A DNA stretch of 10,525 nt from Nitrospirota bacterium (lineage in GTDB: Bacteria > Nitrospirota > Nitrospiria > Nitrospirales > NS-4): NCBI GenBank assembly GCA_005877565.1, contig VBOK01000100.1:1-10525 (forward strand), in the 5' to 3' direction. This document shows positions 1 to 7,555 of the stretch, in pieces. Each line of letters starts with the position of its first letter. The first letter of the stretch is position 1. Under the pieces are notes generated by a model. It was not told the origin of the DNA. It saw only the letters and a list, made by a program, of their open reading frames with translations, and made no database searches. A program made the position numbers and the translations under genes.

Positions 1-1587
1 TCCTTGGGGTTGGGCCTTTGTCTCGATGCGGGGGAAGAGAGGGTTACCCTTCGCGATCTTGGTGCCCGGCTTCAGGTATCCCCAGTTCAGCTCGTCGGGG
101 TTCGGGTTCGAGAGATCGGACGTGAGGCCGAGTTGCCGGACCATCTCCTGGGTGGTCTGCGGCATGAACGGATAGAGGGCCAGACTGAGGATGCGCAAAG
201 TTTCCGAGCCGTGGTACAGCACGGTATCGAGGCGCGCCTTGTCCGCGGTCTTCTTCGCCAGGGTCCAGGGCGCGCTTTTATCGATGTACTGGTTGCCGAG
301 CTGGACCAGTTCCCAGATGGCTTCCAGCGCCCGGTTGAATTCCAGGTTCGTAATGTGGCGCTCGGCCGATGCGAAAAGGCCGTTTATCGTCTTGCGAAGC
401 CGGATCTCCAGTTCGGTGTCGGCGGCGTGCGTGTGGGCGGGCACCGTGCCTTGCGCGAACCGCTCGATCATGGTCAAGCTGCGGTTCAGGAGATTACCGA
501 GGTCGTTCGCCAGGTCCGTGTTGATCCGGCCGATCAAGGCCTCTCGGGAAAAATTGCCGTCCTGGCCGAAGGGGACCTCGCGCAGCAGAAAATAGCGGAA
601 CGCGTCTACACCGAACTCCTCCACCACGACGTTCGGGTCCACGACATTCCCTCGGCTCTTGGACATCTTCTCGCCGCTCACCGTCCACCATCCGTGCGCG
701 AAGATCGTGGTGGGAAGCGGCAGCTCCAGGGCCATCAGCATCGTGGACCAGTAGACGGCGTGCGTCGTCAGGATGTCTTTGCCGACCAGGTGCAAGACGG
801 TGCGGTCGCCCGCCGCTTCCGCAGAGCGAGTGGTCCAGTACTTCTCGAAAGAAGGCTTCGGCGTCAGATACTCCAGCGCCGAGATATAGTTCACCAGCGC
901 GTCGAACCACACGTAGGTGACGTAGTTGGAATCAAATGGGAGATCGATTCCCCAGGACAGGCGTGATTTGGGACGGGAGATGGAGAGGTCCTCCAGAGGC
1001 TTCTGGAGGAACCCGAGCACCTCGTTGCTGCGGGACTGCGGCTGGATGAAGTCCGGATGATCCTGGATGTACGTGATGAGACGGTCCTGATACTGGCTCA
1101 TCCGGAAGAAGTAGTTGCTCTCGCTCAGCCGCTCGACTGGCCGCTTACAATCCGGGCAGAGCCCCTTCACGACATCCTTTTCGGTCCAGAAACGCTCGTC
1201 GAAGGTGCAGTACCAGCCGGTGTAGTCGGCTCGGTAGATCAACTCCTTGTCATAGAGGGCCTTGAGCGTCTTCTGGACGTAAGCCTTGTGCTTGGGGTCG
1301 GTCGTGCGGATGAAGGCGTTGTTCGAGATGTTGAGGCGCTTCCAGAGGGTCTGGAACTGGGGTGCGAGCCGGTCGCAGTAGGCCTTGGGATCCATCGCCG
1401 CCTTCTGCGCGGCCTGCTGGACCTTTTGTCCGTGCTCGTCGAGGCCGGTGAGGAAGAAGACATCGTGCCCCCATTGCCGGTGGTAGCGCGCAAGCACGTC
1501 GGCTGCGATGGTTGTGTAGGCGTGGCCGATGTGCGGGACATCGTTGACGTAGTAGATCGGCGTGGTGATGTAGAACGTCTTGATCAT
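1..1587 (-). CDS. metG: Methionyl-tRNA synthetase (partial, 3' end outside window)
   Basis: Class I aminoacyl-tRNA synthetase that charges tRNA-Met in the cytoplasm. The ATG at 1587-1585 opens a frame with no stop through position 1 (529 codons). The N-terminus reads MIKTFYITTPIYYVNDVPH. The HIGH motif is at residues 19-22 and KMSKS at 307-311 (codons 669-655), in one uninterrupted frame. A single zinc-knuckle region, as in Thermus/Bacillus-type MetRS, lies at residues 127-147. It carries Cys127, Cys144 and Cys147 but Asp130 where the family usually has Cys. The catalytic core and anticodon-binding domain are complete. At the edge the frame is in the PRIETKAQPQG stretch, where short MetRS proteins end or continue into a C-terminal tRNA-binding (Trbp111-like) domain, so which form this is cannot be told. 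It starts 11 bp after holB with only a weak ribosome site, suggesting translational coupling. Confidence 0.96.
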   Translation of the reverse strand, partial: MIKTFYITTPIYYVNDVPHIGHAYTTIAADVLARYHRQWGHDVFFLTGLDEHGQKVQQAAQKAAMDPKAYCDRLAPQFQTLWKRLNISNNAFIRTTDPKHKAYVQKTLKALYDKELIYRADYTGWYCTFDERFWTEKDVVKGLCPDCKRPVERLSESNYFFRMSQYQDRLITYIQDHPDFIQPQSRSNEVLGFLQKPLEDLSISRPKSRLSWGIDLPFDSNYVTYVWFDALVNYISALEYLTPKPSFEKYWTTRSAEAAGDRTVLHLVGKDILTTHAVYWSTMLMALELPLPTTIFAHGWWTVSGEKMSKSRGNVVDPNVVVEEFGVDAFRYFLLREVPFGQDGNFSREALIGRINTDLANDLGNLLNRSLTMIERFAQGTVPAHTHAADTELEIRLRKTINGLFASAERHITNLEFNRALEAIWELVQLGNQYIDKSAPWTLAKKTADKARLDTVLYHGSETLRILSLALYPFMPQTTQEMVRQLGLTSDLSNPNPDELNWGYLKPGTKIAKGNPLFPRIETKAQPQG

Positions 1588-1598
1588 TCGAATTGGGG

Positions 1599-2603
1599 TC
1601 AGGCGGCCTTGGGTTGAAGCGCTGCCCGAAGCCGCAAAAGCAGGCCCTCCAGCAGCAGTTGCTTGTTGAGGTTACGATCCAAGCCGCGTGTCATGGACTC
1701 CACATAGGCAGCGAGGTCCACCATCGTTGCAACCGGCAGGCGAGAAGCCAGCGCCCCCAACTCTGCCTGGCAGTCGGAGTTCACCAGACGAGCGCGGTCG
1801 CCGCCGACCTTCACAAGGACCAGGTCGCGGAACCAGGTGGCGAGCCATCCGAACGCCGCCTCCGCCTGGTCGGATTTCGCGACTGCCTCGCACGCCGCCA
1901 GAAGCGCGCCGGTGCGCTCCACCGATTCAGGGCTCACGAGCCGGAGGAACTCGGCCCGTTCGGCGCGGAGAGCTTCCGGATCGGCCTCCAGGGCCAGCCC
2001 GAGCCGGCCTCCTGCTATGACGGCAAGGAAGTGGGTGTCCGGCTCCGGCAGCCCCCGTTGTCGCCGAACCGCAGCCTCCACCTGGTCCAGGGCCAGCGGC
2101 GCAAACCGGATCTCCTGACAGCGCGACCGGATCGTCGGCAGCAGGGCCTCGGGCCGTGAGGAGACGAGAATGATCAGGCTGTCGGGCGGCGGCTCCTCGA
2201 TCGTCTTGAGCAAGGCGTTCGCCGCTTCCCGCCGCAGCAAGTCGGCGTTGTCCAGGATCACGATCTTGCGTGGCCCGATCAGGGGCCGGTAGATGAAGCG
2301 CGACTCGATCTCGCGCGTTTGATCGGTTTCGCCCTTGCCGCTCGTCGCCGTCAGCATCGTCACGTCGGGGTGCGCTCCGGTTTCGATCTGATGGCAGGAC
2401 CGGCACACGCCACAGGCGTCCGGTGGATCCGGCGTCGGGCTAGCCTCGCAGTTCACGGCCTGCGCCAGCACGCGGGCCGTCAGCAGCTTGCCGATCTGCT
2501 CCTCGCCGTGGAACAGCAGCGCGTGGGCCAGTCGCTGGCTCCGCAAGGCAGCTTGGAGGAACCGCTTCGGCCGCTCGTGGCCGATGATCGTGTCAAACGG
2601 CAT
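1599..2603 (-). CDS. holB: DNA polymerase III, delta-prime subunit
   Basis: Clamp-loader subunit that, with delta and tau/gamma, opens the beta clamp during replication. The 334 residues match the usual family size. The N-terminus (FDTIIGHERPKRFLQAAL) is the classic delta-prime/DnaX AAA+ opening. The P-loop at residues 33-40 reads GEEQIGKL, with Leu where Ser/Thr binds Mg-ATP. Degenerate P-loops are normal in delta-prime, which does not hydrolyse ATP. A four-cysteine zinc module lies at Cys52, Cys64, Cys67 and Cys70. A Walker-B-like strand (IVILDNAD) is near 115-122, and the sensor-1 SRC motif is at 160-162. It starts inside the end of tmk (11-bp overlap, out of frame), which implies coupled translation. 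tmk-holB adjacency is common in bacteria. The Cys module and SRC separate it from DnaX, which is longer and has an intact P-loop. Confidence 0.95.
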   Translation of the reverse strand: MPFDTIIGHERPKRFLQAALRSQRLAHALLFHGEEQIGKLLTARVLAQAVNCEASPTPDPPDACGVCRSCHQIETGAHPDVTMLTATSGKGETDQTREIESRFIYRPLIGPRKIVILDNADLLRREAANALLKTIEEPPPDSLIILVSSRPEALLPTIRSRCQEIRFAPLALDQVEAAVRRQRGLPEPDTHFLAVIAGGRLGLALEADPEALRAERAEFLRLVSPESVERTGALLAACEAVAKSDQAEAAFGWLATWFRDLVLVKVGGDRARLVNSDCQAELGALASRLPVATMVDLAAYVESMTRGLDRNLNKQLLLEGLLLRLRAALQPKAA

Positions 2604-3273
2604 GGGGTTCGACCTGGGTCAAGCCGGACCGCCGGGCCTGCAGCCGGGGCTGCACGATCTGGTCGATTGCGCGCGCCACGACGTCTTCGGAGGCGGTACC
2701 GTCCACCACGCGCACGCGGCGCGGGTTCTGTCTGGCGATGCGGAGATAGCCCCGCCGCACGGCTTCGTGGAACGAGGCGTGTTCCCGGTCGAGGCGGTCA
2801 AGGCCGCCGGCCCGGCGCTTGCGAGCGAGGCCGACCGCCACCGGGACGTCCAGCAGGATGGCCAAGTCCGGCGCAAGGCCGGCGGTGGCGAAACGGTTCA
2901 AGCGGGCGACGACGACAGGGCCAAGCCCGCGCCCGTAGCCTTGATAGGCCATGGTCGCGTCGGCAAAGCGGTCGCAGAGCACCACGGTGCCCTTCTCCAT
3001 CGCCGGGCGGATGGTCTCGGCCACGTGCTGGGCGCGGCTGGCCAGGTAGAGCAAGAGCTCGCAGCGGGCCTCCATGCCACGGTTTTTGTGGTCCAAAAGG
3101 ATAGTCCGGATCTGCTCGCTGATGGGTGCGCCGCCGGGCTCGCGCGTCTCGACGACCTGGTAGCCGAGTGCCCGGAGGCGCCGGGCGAGTCTGTGGAGTT
3201 GAGAGGTCTTGCCGCAGCCTTCGATCCCTTCGAAGCTCAGGAAAAACCCTCGCTTGAGACCACCACGCGGCAC
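2593..3273 (-). CDS. tmk: Thymidylate kinase (dTMP kinase)
   Basis: Phosphorylates dTMP to dTDP, a required step in dTTP synthesis. I chose the GTG start at 3273-3271 (226 aa). It has a good upstream AAGGGG ribosome site about 8 nt away and leads straight into the family opening (GGLKRGFFLSFEGIEGCGKT). The frame stays open to another GTG at 3360, but that 29-residue extension resembles nothing in the family and contains the likely promoter. The P-loop is GIEGCGKT, followed by the TREPGG dTMP-binding motif, the CDRF motif, and a LID segment (LDRLDRE) with the arginine-rich character of E. coli-type enzymes. The C-terminus (about residues 200-226) is slightly longer than the usual 205-215 aa. 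It is the first gene of the leftward operon with holB and metG. Confidence 0.95.
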   Translation of the reverse strand: MPRGGLKRGFFLSFEGIEGCGKTSQLHRLARRLRALGYQVVETREPGGAPISEQIRTILLDHKNRGMEARCELLLYLASRAQHVAETIRPAMEKGTVVLCDRFADATMAYQGYGRGLGPVVVARLNRFATAGLAPDLAILLDVPVAVGLARKRRAGGLDRLDREHASFHEAVRRGYLRIARQNPRRVRVVDGTASEDVVARAIDQIVQPRLQARRSGLTQVEPHAV

Positions 3274-3315
3274 CGTTGATTCCCCTTCGCTCCGAGCGCG
3301 CCAGACGACGCGGTG

Positions 3316-3345
3316 ATCATAGTCCAACTTGTTGAGAAATAGCAA
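3316..3345 (-). promoter_or_regulatory. Predicted sigma70-type promoter for tmk-holB-metG
   Basis: Read on the minus strand, TTGCTA (3345-3340, 4 of 6 to the -35 consensus) and TATGAT (3321-3316, 5 of 6 to the -10 consensus) are separated by 18 bp. Transcription would begin near 3309, leaving a leader of about 36 nt before the GTG at 3273. This excludes the longer 255-aa version of Tmk. The prediction comes from consensus matching only. Confidence 0.5.
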
Positions 3346-3354
3346 TCTATCCGC

Positions 3355-3383
3355 TTGCACGGCCGAGTAAAACTCTGTATCAT
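3355..3383 (+). promoter_or_regulatory. Predicted sigma70-type promoter for the DUF502-glmU-glmS-gat operon
   Basis: TTGCAC (3355-3360, only 3 of 6 to the -35 consensus) and TATCAT (3378-3383, 5 of 6 to the -10 consensus) have the optimal 17-bp spacing. The start site would be near 3390, about 24 nt before the ATG at 3414. It sits back to back with the tmk promoter in the 140-bp divergent gap. The weak -35 makes it less certain than the spacing suggests. Confidence 0.45.
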
Positions 3384-3413
3384 GACAGGATTGTGCTGAT
3401 CTGAGTCGACGGC

Positions 3414-4055
3414 ATGCTGAAAGTCTCGCTGAAACGCTACTTTATCACCGGCCTCCTGGTCATCGTGCCAATCTGGGGGACGGTCCTGGTTCTCAAGACC
3501 CTGTTCATTACTCTCGACAGCCTTCTAGGTGATTTCCTTGAGAAGTATTTCCCGCAGCGCTACATTCCGGGTCAAGGCATCCTGTTGCTGGTCGCCGTGA
3601 TTTTCTTCGGGGGCCTGCTGGCCACGAACTTCATGGGCCGGCGGATCGTGGCCTTCTGGGAGGGCATTTTGCAGCAGGTGCCGCTGGTCCGCGGGATATA
3701 CACCACCATCAAGTCCATGATGGATGTCCTGTCCTTTCAGGACCAGGACAAGGGCGCTGCCAAATACAGCCGGGTCGTGCTGATCGAGTTCCCGCGCAAG
3801 GGCCAGTACGCGCTGGCCCTGGTGACCGGGGTCACGCCGGGAGAGGTGCAGGATATCAGCACGGACCGGGTGATCAACGTGTACGTGCCGACTTCGCCGA
3901 ATCCGACCTCCGGCTATTTGCTTTTTGTCCCGGAGAGCGAGTTGATTCCCGTGAATATGAGCGTGGATGAGGCGATGAAGATGATGTTTTCCGGCGGGAT
4001 GTACATCCCCCGCGTGCCGGAGGCGGTCGGGGCGGGCACCGGCAGGAAGACATGA
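3414..4055 (+). CDS. DUF502 family integral membrane protein
   Basis: A 213-aa protein with the layout of the DUF502 family. A short basic N-terminus (LKVSLKRYF) leads into a hydrophobic segment at about residues 10-30. A second membrane segment lies at about 54-72, followed by a conserved cytoplasmic-type stretch (QQVPLVRGIYTTIK, then FPRKGQYALALVTG) and the family's NPTSGYLLFVP motif near residues 163-173. The biochemical function of this family is not established. A role at the inner membrane can be inferred from the two helices and no more. Its ribosome site is weak. It is the first gene of the rightward operon, and its TGA overlaps the glmU ATG by 4 bp (ATGA), so the two are probably translationally coupled. 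That coupling hints at an envelope-related role but does not prove it. Confidence 0.88.
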   Translation: MLKVSLKRYFITGLLVIVPIWGTVLVLKTLFITLDSLLGDFLEKYFPQRYIPGQGILLLVAVIFFGGLLATNFMGRRIVAFWEGILQQVPLVRGIYTTIKSMMDVLSFQDQDKGAAKYSRVVLIEFPRKGQYALALVTGVTPGEVQDISTDRVINVYVPTSPNPTSGYLLFVPESELIPVNMSVDEAMKMMFSGGMYIPRVPEAVGAGTGRKT

Positions 4056-5464
4056 GCAGGCTCGCCGCCATCATCCTCGCTGCGGGTCAAGGCATCCGCA
4101 TGCGGTCCAAGCTGGCCAAGGTGCTCCATCCGGTGTGCGGGCGGCCGATGGTGCACTATGCGGTGGACTTGGCGGAGTCGCTCGCCAAGGGCCATGTCGC
4201 AGTCGTCGTCGGTTACCAGGCCGAACGTGTGAAGGACCTCCTGGCCGACCGCAAGGTGGCGCTGGTGGAGCAGGCGCGCCGGCTCGGGACCGGCCATGCC
4301 GTTGTGCAGGCCCAGGCGGCGTTTCAGGGCCGCGGCGGGAACGAGTGGAACGGCCGGCGGTTCGTGATCCTGAGCGGGGACACCCCGCTGTTGACGGAGG
4401 CGGCGGTCCGGGCACTGCTGGCCACGCACGAGCGCGAACGGGCGACGGTGACCTTGCTGACGGCGCACCTAGACCAGCCCGCCGGCTACGGGCGGATCGT
4501 GCGGGGGCGCGACGGGACGGTCTGGCGGATCATCGAAGACAGGGACGCCACGCCGGCCGAGCGGCGGTTGACCGAAGTCAATGCGGGCACGTACGTGGTC
4601 GAAGGCGAGTTCCTGTTTCCGGCGCTGGCTGGGCTCAAATCCTCCAACGCACAGAAGGAATACTACCTCACCGACATCGTCGAGGCGGCGATCCGGCAGG
4701 GGAGGAAAGTGGCGGCGTATATCGCCCGGGATTCGATCGAGGCGCTCGGCGTCAACACGCGGGCCGAGCTGGCCGAGGCCGAGCGGATCCTGCGCGACCG
4801 CGTGCGGCGGAAGCTGATGGAGGCCGGCGCGACGTTCCTGGAGCCAGAGACGTGCTTCGTCGACCCGGAGGTCCGGATCGGTCTCGACACCGTCATTCAC
4901 CCGCACACCACGCTGGAGGGCCGGACGATCATCGGCGAAGACTGCGTGATCCGCTCGCACAGCCGGCTCGTCGAGAGTGTGCTCGGCGACGGCGTCACGG
5001 TGCTGGACAGCTGCGTGATCGAAGGGAGCCGGCTGGAGGCGGAGTGTACGGTCGGCCCGTTCGCGCACTTGCGGCCGGGGACGATCATCAAGCGCGGGGC
5101 GAAGGTGGGGAATTTCGTGGAACTGAAGAAGACGGAACTGGGCCCTGGAGCCAAGGCCAACCACCTCAGCTACCTCGGCGACGCGCAGGTCGGTAGCCGC
5201 GTCAATGTCGGGGCGGGCACCATCACGTGCAATTATGACGGCTTCGACAAGCACCGGACGGTGATCGGCGATGATGTCTTCGTCGGCAGCGATGTGTCCC
5301 TGGTGGCGCCGGTCACGATCGGGCGCGGCGCTATGATCGGGGCGGGCTCGGTCGTGACGGAGGACGTGCCGGCGGACGCGCTGGCGCTCGGGCGGGCCCG
5401 GCAGGTGGTCAAGCCAGGCTGGGCCAAGGGCATGCGGGAGAAAATGCGGAAGGGCAAGCGCTGA
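4052..5464 (+). CDS. glmU: Bifunctional GlmU: GlcN-1-P acetyltransferase / GlcNAc-1-P uridylyltransferase
   Basis: Makes UDP-GlcNAc from glucosamine-1-phosphate, acetyl-CoA and UTP for peptidoglycan and lipopolysaccharide. At 470 aa it is near the usual length (E. coli 456). The N-terminal uridylyltransferase domain opens with LAAGQGIRMRSKLAKVLH (residues 9-26). The catalytic Arg16 and Lys23 are kept. Ile15 replaces the common Thr and Ala22 the common Pro. GDTPL (109-113) carries the metal-binding Asp, and NAGTY and VNTRAEL are also present. The C-terminal half is a left-handed beta-helix of hexapeptide repeats, with LRPGT, NFVELKK, NHLSYLGD (acetyltransferase His near 370) and NVGAGTITCNYDG all intact. 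An AGGAAG ribosome site lies just upstream, inside the DUF502 gene. glmS follows after 10 bp, putting consecutive steps of one pathway together. Confidence 0.97.
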   Translation: MSRLAAIILAAGQGIRMRSKLAKVLHPVCGRPMVHYAVDLAESLAKGHVAVVVGYQAERVKDLLADRKVALVEQARRLGTGHAVVQAQAAFQGRGGNEWNGRRFVILSGDTPLLTEAAVRALLATHERERATVTLLTAHLDQPAGYGRIVRGRDGTVWRIIEDRDATPAERRLTEVNAGTYVVEGEFLFPALAGLKSSNAQKEYYLTDIVEAAIRQGRKVAAYIARDSIEALGVNTRAELAEAERILRDRVRRKLMEAGATFLEPETCFVDPEVRIGLDTVIHPHTTLEGRTIIGEDCVIRSHSRLVESVLGDGVTVLDSCVIEGSRLEAECTVGPFAHLRPGTIIKRGAKVGNFVELKKTELGPGAKANHLSYLGDAQVGSRVNVGAGTITCNYDGFDKHRTVIGDDVFVGSDVSLVAPVTIGRGAMIGAGSVVTEDVPADALALGRARQVVKPGWAKGMREKMRKGKR

Positions 5465-5474
5465 GGACACGGTC

Positions 5475-7161
5475 ATGTGCGGCATCATCGGATACATCGG
5501 GAGCCGGGAAGTCGTGCCGCTGCTGCTCGACGGGCTGAAGCGGCTCGAATATCGAGGCTACGATTCGGCCGGCCTGGCCGTGCTCCGCGACGGAAAGATC
5601 GACGTCCGCCGCAGTGTGGGCAAACTGACCAACCTCGAGAAGACTGTGAATGGCACAGGGCTGCATGGGACCGTCGGGATCGGCCACACCCGCTGGGCGA
5701 CGCACGGCAAGCCGTCGGAGCAGAATGCCCATCCGCACCGGTCGGGCTCGCTGGTGCTGGTCCATAACGGCATTGTCGAGAACTACGCGGCGTTGAAGGC
5801 GCGCCTGCAGCAGGAAGGCTACCGGTTCGAGTCTGAGACCGACACCGAAGTGATGGCCCACTTGATTGCGTGGCATCTGAAAGACGACCGCGGCCTGGAG
5901 GGGGCGGTCCGCGCCGCGACCAAGGAGGTCCGCGGCAGCTATGCGATCGCCGTTCTGTGCGAGAAGGAGCCGCAGACTATCATCGCCGCGCGCTCGGGCT
6001 GCCCGCTTGTGGTGAGTATGAGCGATCACGGGGCGTTTGCCGCGTCGGACGTGACGGCGATCCTCGCCCATACGCGCGACGTAGTCTTCCTAGGAGATCC
6101 ACGAGCAGCCGCAGGCGATCCTGGACACGATGCGAGGCCGCTACACCTTCGAGCGCGGGGAGGCGGACCTGCCCGACATCGGATTGACGCCGGCCCAGTT
6201 CGCCGACGTGCAACGCGTCTGGATCGTCGCCTGCGGGACCTCCTGGCATGCCGCGCTGGTGGGGAAGTACCTGATCGAGGAGATGGTGCGGGCGCCGGTC
6301 CAGGTGGACATTGGCTCGGAGTTCCGCTACCGCAACCCGTTGATCGGGCCTGGCGATCTGCTGATAGCGATCTCCCAGTCAGGGGAGACCGCCGACACGC
6401 TGGCGGCCGCCCGCGAGGCCAGGCGGCAGGGCGCCCGCATGGTGTCTATCTGCAATGTGGTGGGCAGCACTCTCGCCCGCGAGTCGGACGGCGTGCTGTA
6501 CACGCACGCAGGCCCCGAGATCGGGGTGGCCTCGACGAAGGCCTTCACGGCCCAGCTCATGGCGCTCTACCTGCTGGCCCTGCACCTGGGGCGGGTGCGT
6601 GGCACCGTGTCGGTCGAAGAGGGACGTGCGTGGCTGGACCGGTTCGTCACCCTGCCGACACACGTCCAGCATCTCCTGGGCCGCGAGGCAGAGTTGGTCG
6701 CGATCGCCAAGCGCTACCACACGAAGCGCAATTTCCTGTACCTGGGCCGGGGCATCAACTACCCGATTGCGCTGGAAGGCGCGCTGAAACTCAAAGAGAT
6801 CTCCTACATCCACGCCGAGGGGTACGCCGCGGGGGAGATGAAGCACGGGCCCATCGCGCTGCTTGACAAAGACATGCCGGTCGTGGTGCTGGCGCCGCGC
6901 GATCGCCTGTACGAGAAGACGGTGAGCAACCTGATGGAAGTGAAGGCCCGCGCGGCGCCCGTCATCGCCTTTGTCACGGCGGGCGAGCGGGAGCTCGGCA
7001 AAGCGGCTGACGCGGTGTTCACCGTGCCGGACGTGCACCCGCTGCTCTCGCCGATCCTCTTTGCGGTGCCGCTGCAACTGCTGGCTTACCACATTGCGGT
7101 GCTGCGGGGGACCGATGTGGATCAGCCGCGGAATTTGGCGAAGAGCGTCACGGTCGAATGA
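5475..7161 (+). pseudogene. glmS: Glucosamine-6-phosphate synthase, internally deleted and frame-broken
   Basis: GlmS converts fructose-6-P and glutamine to glucosamine-6-P. From the ATG at 5475 (GAGGA ribosome site upstream) the glutaminase domain reads normally: Cys2 nucleophile (Cys1 after Met removal), TRWATHG at 72-78, HNG at 97-99 and Asp123, up to DVVFL at residue 206 (nt 6092). A correct GlmS then resumes in the next frame at nt 6094 with EIHEQPQAILDTMRGRY and continues through CGTSWHA, SQSGET (6373-6390), ASTKAF, HAEGYAAGEMKHGP (from 6811) and DQPRNLAKSVTVE to the TGA at 7159-7161. Compared with E. coli GlmS (609 aa), about 48 residues are missing, covering the end of the glutaminase fold and the start of the interdomain linker, and the frame shifts by one. 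The two parts total 561 codons. Untouched, the first frame runs out of register to a stop at 6866. An assembly deletion is as likely as a true lesion. Confidence 0.9.
6087..6096 (+). other. Deletion seam and frame break inside glmS
   Basis: The upstream frame ends ...GTC TTC CTA (6084-6092) and the downstream frame begins GAG ATC CAC at 6094. In the downstream frame the codon at 6091-6093 is TAG, so it cannot be read from further upstream. The seam itself is an 8-bp palindrome, TCCTAGGA (6088-6095). No ribosome site precedes the first downstream ATG (6130), so separate translation of the isomerase half looks poor. Confidence 0.85.
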
Positions 7162-7163
7162 CA

Positions 7164-7245
7164 TTAGGCACGAGGCAATGGGCAAGGGGCGATAGGTAGG
7201 AGCATGAGAGAGCCCATAGCCTCTAGCCTCGCGCCTCTTGCCTGA
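7164..7245. repeat. Inverted pair of degenerate heptamer arrays, element 1
   Basis: Five 7-bp units on the left (7164-7198: TTAGGCA, CGAGGCA, ATGGGCA, AGGGGCG, ATAGGTA) are followed by a 12-bp spacer. Five units follow on the right in opposite orientation (7211-7245: AGCCCAT, AGCCTCT, AGCCTCG, CGCCTCT, TGCCTGA). GG is invariant at unit positions 4-5 on the left, and GCC at positions 2-4 on the right. The arms can pair in several registers. One good stem joins 7181-7197 with 7226-7242, with two mismatches plus wobble pairs. It starts 2 bp after the glmS stop and ends 2 bp before the gatC ribosome site, filling the gap. A role as an intra-operon RNA hairpin or attenuator is inference. Confidence 0.75.
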
Positions 7246-7247
7246 GC

Positions 7248-7251
7248 GGAG
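7248..7251 (+). promoter_or_regulatory. Ribosome binding site of gatC
   Basis: GGAG lies 8 nt before the GTG at 7260 and supports that start. No ATG is available nearby in frame. It sits just outside the right arm of heptamer element 1, so folding of that element could influence gatC translation (inference). Confidence 0.6.
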
Positions 7252-7259
7252 CGAGCCCT

Positions 7260-7553
7260 GTGGAGATCAGCAAGGAACAGGTTGAGCACGCGGCCAAGCT
7301 GGCGAGGCTTGAAGTCAGCGAGGACGAGAAGGCGATGTTCGCCCGCCAGCTCAGCGCGATCCTGACTTACATGGATCAGCTCAAGGAAGCGGACACCGAA
7401 GGCGTGGAGCCGACCGCGACCGTGCTGCCGACCGAGAACGTGTTTCGCGAGGACGCAGTGAAGCCTTCGCTCACACAGGAGCAAGCGCTGGCCAACGCCC
7501 CGGACCAGGCGGAGGGGTTTTTCAGGGTGCCGAAGATTTTAGAGGATCGTTAA
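7260..7553 (+). CDS. gatC: Asp-tRNA(Asn)/Glu-tRNA(Gln) amidotransferase subunit C
   Basis: The small subunit that wraps around GatA and GatB and stabilises the transamidosome, which converts mischarged Asp-tRNA(Asn) or Glu-tRNA(Gln) to the correct form. At 97 aa it has the family's usual length. The N-terminal helical part reads ISKEQVEHAAKLARLEVSED, followed by FARQLSAILTYMDQLKEADT. The extended C-terminal part contains VEPTATVLP, the FREDAV segment and the ending GFFRVPKILE, all typical of GatC. The start is GTG with a GGAG ribosome site. panD follows after only 2 bp, so the two are almost certainly cotranscribed. Confidence 0.96.
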   Translation: MEISKEQVEHAAKLARLEVSEDEKAMFARQLSAILTYMDQLKEADTEGVEPTATVLPTENVFREDAVKPSLTQEQALANAPDQAEGFFRVPKILEDR

Positions 7554-7555
7554 CG

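Noticed and set aside
4..966. Long plus-strand open frame of 320 codons, and another at 1057-1617
   Set aside because: Both are antisense to metG, rich in Arg/Val/Gly/Asp with no recognisable domain, and match the usual shadow frames of GC-rich coding DNA.
2319..3279. Plus-strand open frames over holB and tmk (2319-3104, 2488-3279)
   Set aside because: They are antisense to two well-supported genes, and their translations show no domain.
3274..3360. 255-aa version of thymidylate kinase starting at GTG 3360
   Set aside because: The extra N-terminus has no family similarity or ribosome site and overlaps the predicted promoter.
5462..5475. glmS ribozyme/riboswitch upstream of glmS
   Set aside because: Only 10 bp separate glmU and glmS, so there is no room for the ribozyme, which is also typical of Firmicutes.
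3914..5497. Minus-strand open frames over DUF502/glmU (3914-4468, 4469-5497)
   Set aside because: They are His/Arg/Asp-rich shadows of the DUF502 gene and glmU, which themselves have full motif support.
6081..6100. Programmed ribosomal frameshift in glmS
   Set aside because: A frameshift alone would not explain the roughly 48 missing residues. No convincing slippery heptamer is visible at the seam, and TAG occupies the downstream frame at 6091-6093.
6093..6866. Continuation of the first glmS frame past the seam (C-terminal 257 codons)
   Set aside because: The translation is Arg/Gly/Pro/Ala-rich and out of register with the true isomerase text on the same strand, so it is not a real domain.
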